8,365 bases of DNA from JALQTD01 sp965656785 (GTDB lineage Bacteria > Bacteroidota > Bacteroidia > Flavobacteriales_D > Sanyastnellaceae): the NCBI GenBank assembly GCA_965656785.1, contig CBFHLY010000056.1:1-8365 (forward strand), written 5' to 3'. Shown piece by piece: positions 6,065 through 8,365 of this stretch. Each line of letters starts with the position of its first letter. Positions within the stretch are counted from its first letter, which is position 1. Below the pieces are notes generated by a model. That model worked only from the letters and a program-made list of their open reading frames with translations. It was not told where the DNA came from and searched no databases. Made by a program: the position numbers and the translations under genes.

Positions 6065-7810
6065 ATGCCCGAATACGTACTCGGCCTCAACGCTTACCAC
6101 GCCGACTCTTCCGCCGCCATTTTCGTCGACGGCGTCCTCCTTGCCGCCACAGAGGAAGAGCGCTTCCGGCGGATCAAGCACTGGGCGGGATTCCCATCCG
6201 AAGCCATTCGCTTTTGTTTGCGCGAAGCAGGGTGCTCCTTAGCGGACCTCACGGCCATCACGATTGGCCGTGATCCGAGCGCGAAACGACTGAACAAGGG
6301 CGCCTTTGTCTTGAAATATCCGAAGGTAGCGCGTGCGCTTTGGAACCAACGGAGTGCAAACAAGGACGACATCGAACTGCTCCACACCATGTTCCGCGAG
6401 GTGGAAGCTGACTGCGACACCGAGGCCGTTCGCGCGAAGTTGCAGTTCATTGAGCATCACCGCAGCCACCTTGGGAGCGCGTTTTATCCCTCGCCGTTTG
6501 AAGAAGCGGCCATCCTGAGCATCGACGGGTCGGGCGATTTCACCACAACCATGCTGGCACGAGGCAGCGGCACTGACATCGAAGTGCTCGAATCGGTGGA
6601 CTTCCCTGCATCCGTGGGCCTGTTCTACACAGCGTTTACGCAATACCTCGGTTTTCCGCACTACGGGGACGAGTACAAGGTCATGGGCCTCGCTCCTTAT
6701 GGCGAGCCGCGTTACGTAGAGAAGGTCGCGCGGGTCTTGCCCCTTAAGCCGGGTGGAATGTACGGGTGGAATGCAGAGTACTTCGACATGAGCGGTGGCG
6801 TCGTGACTTATCCGGACCACTTGCCGACGGTCGCGCCGATTTTCAGCGCGCGTTTTGACGAATTGTTGGGGCCCGCGCGCCAGCCAGGGGAGCCGCTGAC
6901 CCAGCACCACATGGACGTTGCCGCTTCCGTGCAGCGGCACACCGAGGAGGTCATCTTCCACATTTTGAGGTACTTGCATGAACTTACCGGACTGAATCGC
7001 GTGTGCATTGCCGGTGGGGTGGCCCAAAACAGCGTCGCGAACGGCAAAATCACCCGCAACACACCTTTTACGGAGGTTTACATCCCCTCGGCAGGGCACG
7101 ATGCGGGCATCTCGATGGGTTCCGCCCAGTACCACCTGCACCAGCAACTTGGGCGCCCCCGCACCGCACCGATTTTCAGTGCATACACCGGCGCGCAGTT
7201 TGACGACGATGCCATCGCGGCAATCTTGGAAGCCAAGGGCATTGACTACACGAGGTACGCAGAACTGGCTGACCTGTGCGACGCAGTTTCCGATGCGCTG
7301 GTCGATGGCGCCGTGGTGGGTTGGTTCAGTGGGCGGGCGGAGTTTGGGCCTAGAGCCCTCGGTGCGCGCAGCATTCTGGTGGATCCCCGCCGATCTGACG
7401 CGAAGGACTTGCTGAACTCAAAAATCAAGCGACGCGAGAGCTTCCGACCCTTTGCCCCGTCCATTCTCGCCGAGCACGTGGGCGCGTGGTTCGAGCGCGA
7501 TGAGCCGGTGCCATTTATGGAAAAGGTGTTCCCCATCCGCCCCGAGCGACGCGGTGAAATCCCGGCCGTCACCCACGTGGATGGCTCGGGCCGCCTCCAA
7601 AGCGTCCTCCCCGATGTTGCCCCCCGCTACCACGCCCTCATCTCAGCCTTCCACGCTAAGACCGGTGTCCCCATCCTCCTGAACACGAGCTTCAACGAAA
7701 ACGAGCCCATCGTCAACGCGCCGGAGCACGCCCTCGATTGCTACCTCCGGACCCACATGGACGTACTCGTCCTTGGCAATTGCGTCGTGGCCCGTAGCAT
7801 GACGGAATGA
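6065..7810 (+). CDS. NodU/CmcH/TobZ-family O-carbamoyltransferase
   Basis: This 581-residue protein is predicted to transfer a carbamoyl group from carbamoyl phosphate, through a carbamoyl-adenylate made with ATP, to a sugar hydroxyl. The N-terminal Kae1/ASKHA-like domain starts VLGLNAYHADSSAAIFVDG (residues 5-23) and includes ATEEERFRRIKH (28-39). HHRSH (131-135) supplies the H-x3-H pair and GHDAG (344-348) the Asp that bind the metal in TobZ. LSIDGSGDFTTT (151-162) and GGVAQNSVANG (317-327) are nucleotide-site blocks. The C-terminal YrdC-like domain contains GRAEFGPRALGARSILVDPR (423-442), SFRPFAPSI (459-467) and PILLNTSFNENEPIV (536-550). Length matches the family. The ATG at 6065 was preferred to an in-frame GTG at 6020 because homology begins at MPEYVLGLN. 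Characterised relatives act on Nod factors, cephamycin and tobramycin. The glycan context here suggests carbamoylation of a polysaccharide sugar. The next gene follows after 16 bp. Confidence 0.94.
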   Translation: MPEYVLGLNAYHADSSAAIFVDGVLLAATEEERFRRIKHWAGFPSEAIRFCLREAGCSLADLTAITIGRDPSAKRLNKGAFVLKYPKVARALWNQRSANKDDIELLHTMFREVEADCDTEAVRAKLQFIEHHRSHLGSAFYPSPFEEAAILSIDGSGDFTTTMLARGSGTDIEVLESVDFPASVGLFYTAFTQYLGFPHYGDEYKVMGLAPYGEPRYVEKVARVLPLKPGGMYGWNAEYFDMSGGVVTYPDHLPTVAPIFSARFDELLGPARQPGEPLTQHHMDVAASVQRHTEEVIFHILRYLHELTGLNRVCIAGGVAQNSVANGKITRNTPFTEVYIPSAGHDAGISMGSAQYHLHQQLGRPRTAPIFSAYTGAQFDDDAIAAILEAKGIDYTRYAELADLCDAVSDALVDGAVVGWFSGRAEFGPRALGARSILVDPRRSDAKDLLNSKIKRRESFRPFAPSILAEHVGAWFERDEPVPFMEKVFPIRPERRGEIPAVTHVDGSGRLQSVLPDVAPRYHALISAFHAKTGVPILLNTSFNENEPIVNAPEHALDCYLRTHMDVLVLGNCVVARSMTE

Positions 7811-7826
7811 CCAACGTGCTGCTGCC

Positions 7827-8365
7827 ATGAGTGATTTTAACCCCACGGCTACGCGGGCGTTGCTGTCCCGGAAGCTGCACGCCGTCAAACGGCGGTTCCT
7901 CCGCGAGCGGTCGAAGGTGTTTGGGCTGGGATTTGGGAAGACGGGGACGACGACCTTGTCCACGGCGCTGGAGCACCTGGACTACCGGGCATTGCGGTGG
8001 CGGAACAATCGGCGCACGCCCTATGCGGATTGCGACCTCGCACAAGCCCAGTTCGATGAGCACAACCTGTTGCCGGAGGTCATCCAAGGGCTGATGCAGG
8101 AAATGGCGCACTACGACTCCACCGAGGACTTTCCGTGGCCGCTGTATTACGCGGAACTCGATGCGCGCTATCCGCGGGCGAAATTCATCCTGACGACGCG
8201 GGACAGCGGGGCTTGGATCCGGTCGTGCATCCAGCACTTCGGGACGTACAGTGGTCGGCACGAACGCGCTCCGGGGAGGAACCGGAGGGAAAACGTACTG
8301 CACCACCAACGGATCTTCGGGGAGGGCATGGGGAACCCCATCGGGCACGAGGCGGAGTGGATCCG
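7827..8365 (+). CDS. Sulfotransferase-like protein (Sulfotransfer_4 type), cut by the right edge
   Basis: The first 179 residues are present and the frame is open to the edge. After a basic N terminus (about residues 1-30) comes KVFGLGFGKTGTTTLSTAL (30-48), a P-loop-like PAPS-binding motif, with Lys38 as the expected phosphosulfate-contacting lysine. A spacer with YADCD (66-70) follows, then DFPWPLYYAELDARYPRAKF (101-120) and ILTTRDSGAWIRS (121-133). This D-x-P-x-x-x-x-Y ... YP-x-AKF-ILT-x-RD-x-x-x-W pattern is characteristic of the Sulfotransfer_4 (P-loop sulfotransferase) family, and differs clearly from the heparan-sulfotransferase type at 5200-5955. Many Sulfotransfer_4 members have no tested substrate. 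The gene lies 16 bp after the carbamoyltransferase and is probably cotranscribed with it. The class is well supported, but the C terminus and the substrate are unknown. Confidence 0.84.
   Translation, partial: MSDFNPTATRALLSRKLHAVKRRFLRERSKVFGLGFGKTGTTTLSTALEHLDYRALRWRNNRRTPYADCDLAQAQFDEHNLLPEVIQGLMQEMAHYDSTEDFPWPLYYAELDARYPRAKFILTTRDSGAWIRSCIQHFGTYSGRHERAPGRNRRENVLHHQRIFGEGMGNPIGHEAEWI

Noticed and set aside
5212..7147. Minus-strand open frames of about 290-300 codons opposite the sulfotransferase and the carbamoyltransferase.
   Set aside because: No family motif; the opposite strand carries well-supported, full-length enzymes.
5200..8365. Nodulation (nod) locus, suggested by NodU-like and sulfotransferase genes together.
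   Set aside because: No NodA, NodB or NodC homologue and no nod-box-like element is visible; the other genes fit a polysaccharide locus.

Overview
This window is part of a surface-glycan (exopolysaccharide, capsule or O-antigen type) biosynthesis locus from a high-GC bacterium. It encodes nine genes: one partial gene on the minus strand at the left edge and eight on the plus strand, the last cut by the right edge. The products are five glycosyltransferases or glycosyltransferase-like proteins (GT4, GT14/core-2 branching type, two tandem GT77-like enzymes and a DUF707 protein), a UDP-galactopyranose mutase (Glf), a NodU/CmcH/TobZ-type O-carbamoyltransferase and two unrelated sulfotransferases. 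No RNA genes, CRISPR arrays, insertion sequences or long repeats were seen.

Layout. At 1-895 (minus) lies a GT4 glycosyltransferase whose 3' end is outside the window. A 71-bp divergent spacer separates it from the plus-strand run: GT14 enzyme (967-1788), GT77-like A (1830-2636), GT77-like B (2641-3438), glf (3435-4460), DUF707 protein (4444-5187) and sulfotransferase (5200-5955). Spacing is 4 to 41 bp or overlapping, so this looks like one operon. After a 109-bp gap come the carbamoyltransferase (6065-7810) and a second, different sulfotransferase (7827 to beyond the edge). This pair may have its own promoter.

How the genes could work together (inference). Glf would make UDP-galactofuranose from UDP-galactopyranose. 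The glycosyltransferases would assemble or branch the glycan. The carbamoyltransferase and the sulfotransferases would then decorate hydroxyls with carbamoyl and sulfate groups. The predicted product is a sulfated and possibly carbamoylated polysaccharide or glycolipid containing galactofuranose. No priming transferase, flippase, polymerase or export gene is visible here, so the locus must extend beyond the window or rely on genes elsewhere.

Organism. Coding regions are G+C rich by eye, with mainly C- or G-ending codons. Several plus-strand start codons lack a Shine-Dalgarno sequence and are preceded by a C-rich stretch ending in CCC. A perfect match to the TAnnTTTG promoter element typical of Bacteroidota lies just upstream of the GT4 gene, and a one-mismatch version lies upstream of the carbamoyltransferase. 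Together these weakly favour a high-GC member of Bacteroidota. Verrucomicrobiota or a related phylum cannot be excluded from this sequence alone.
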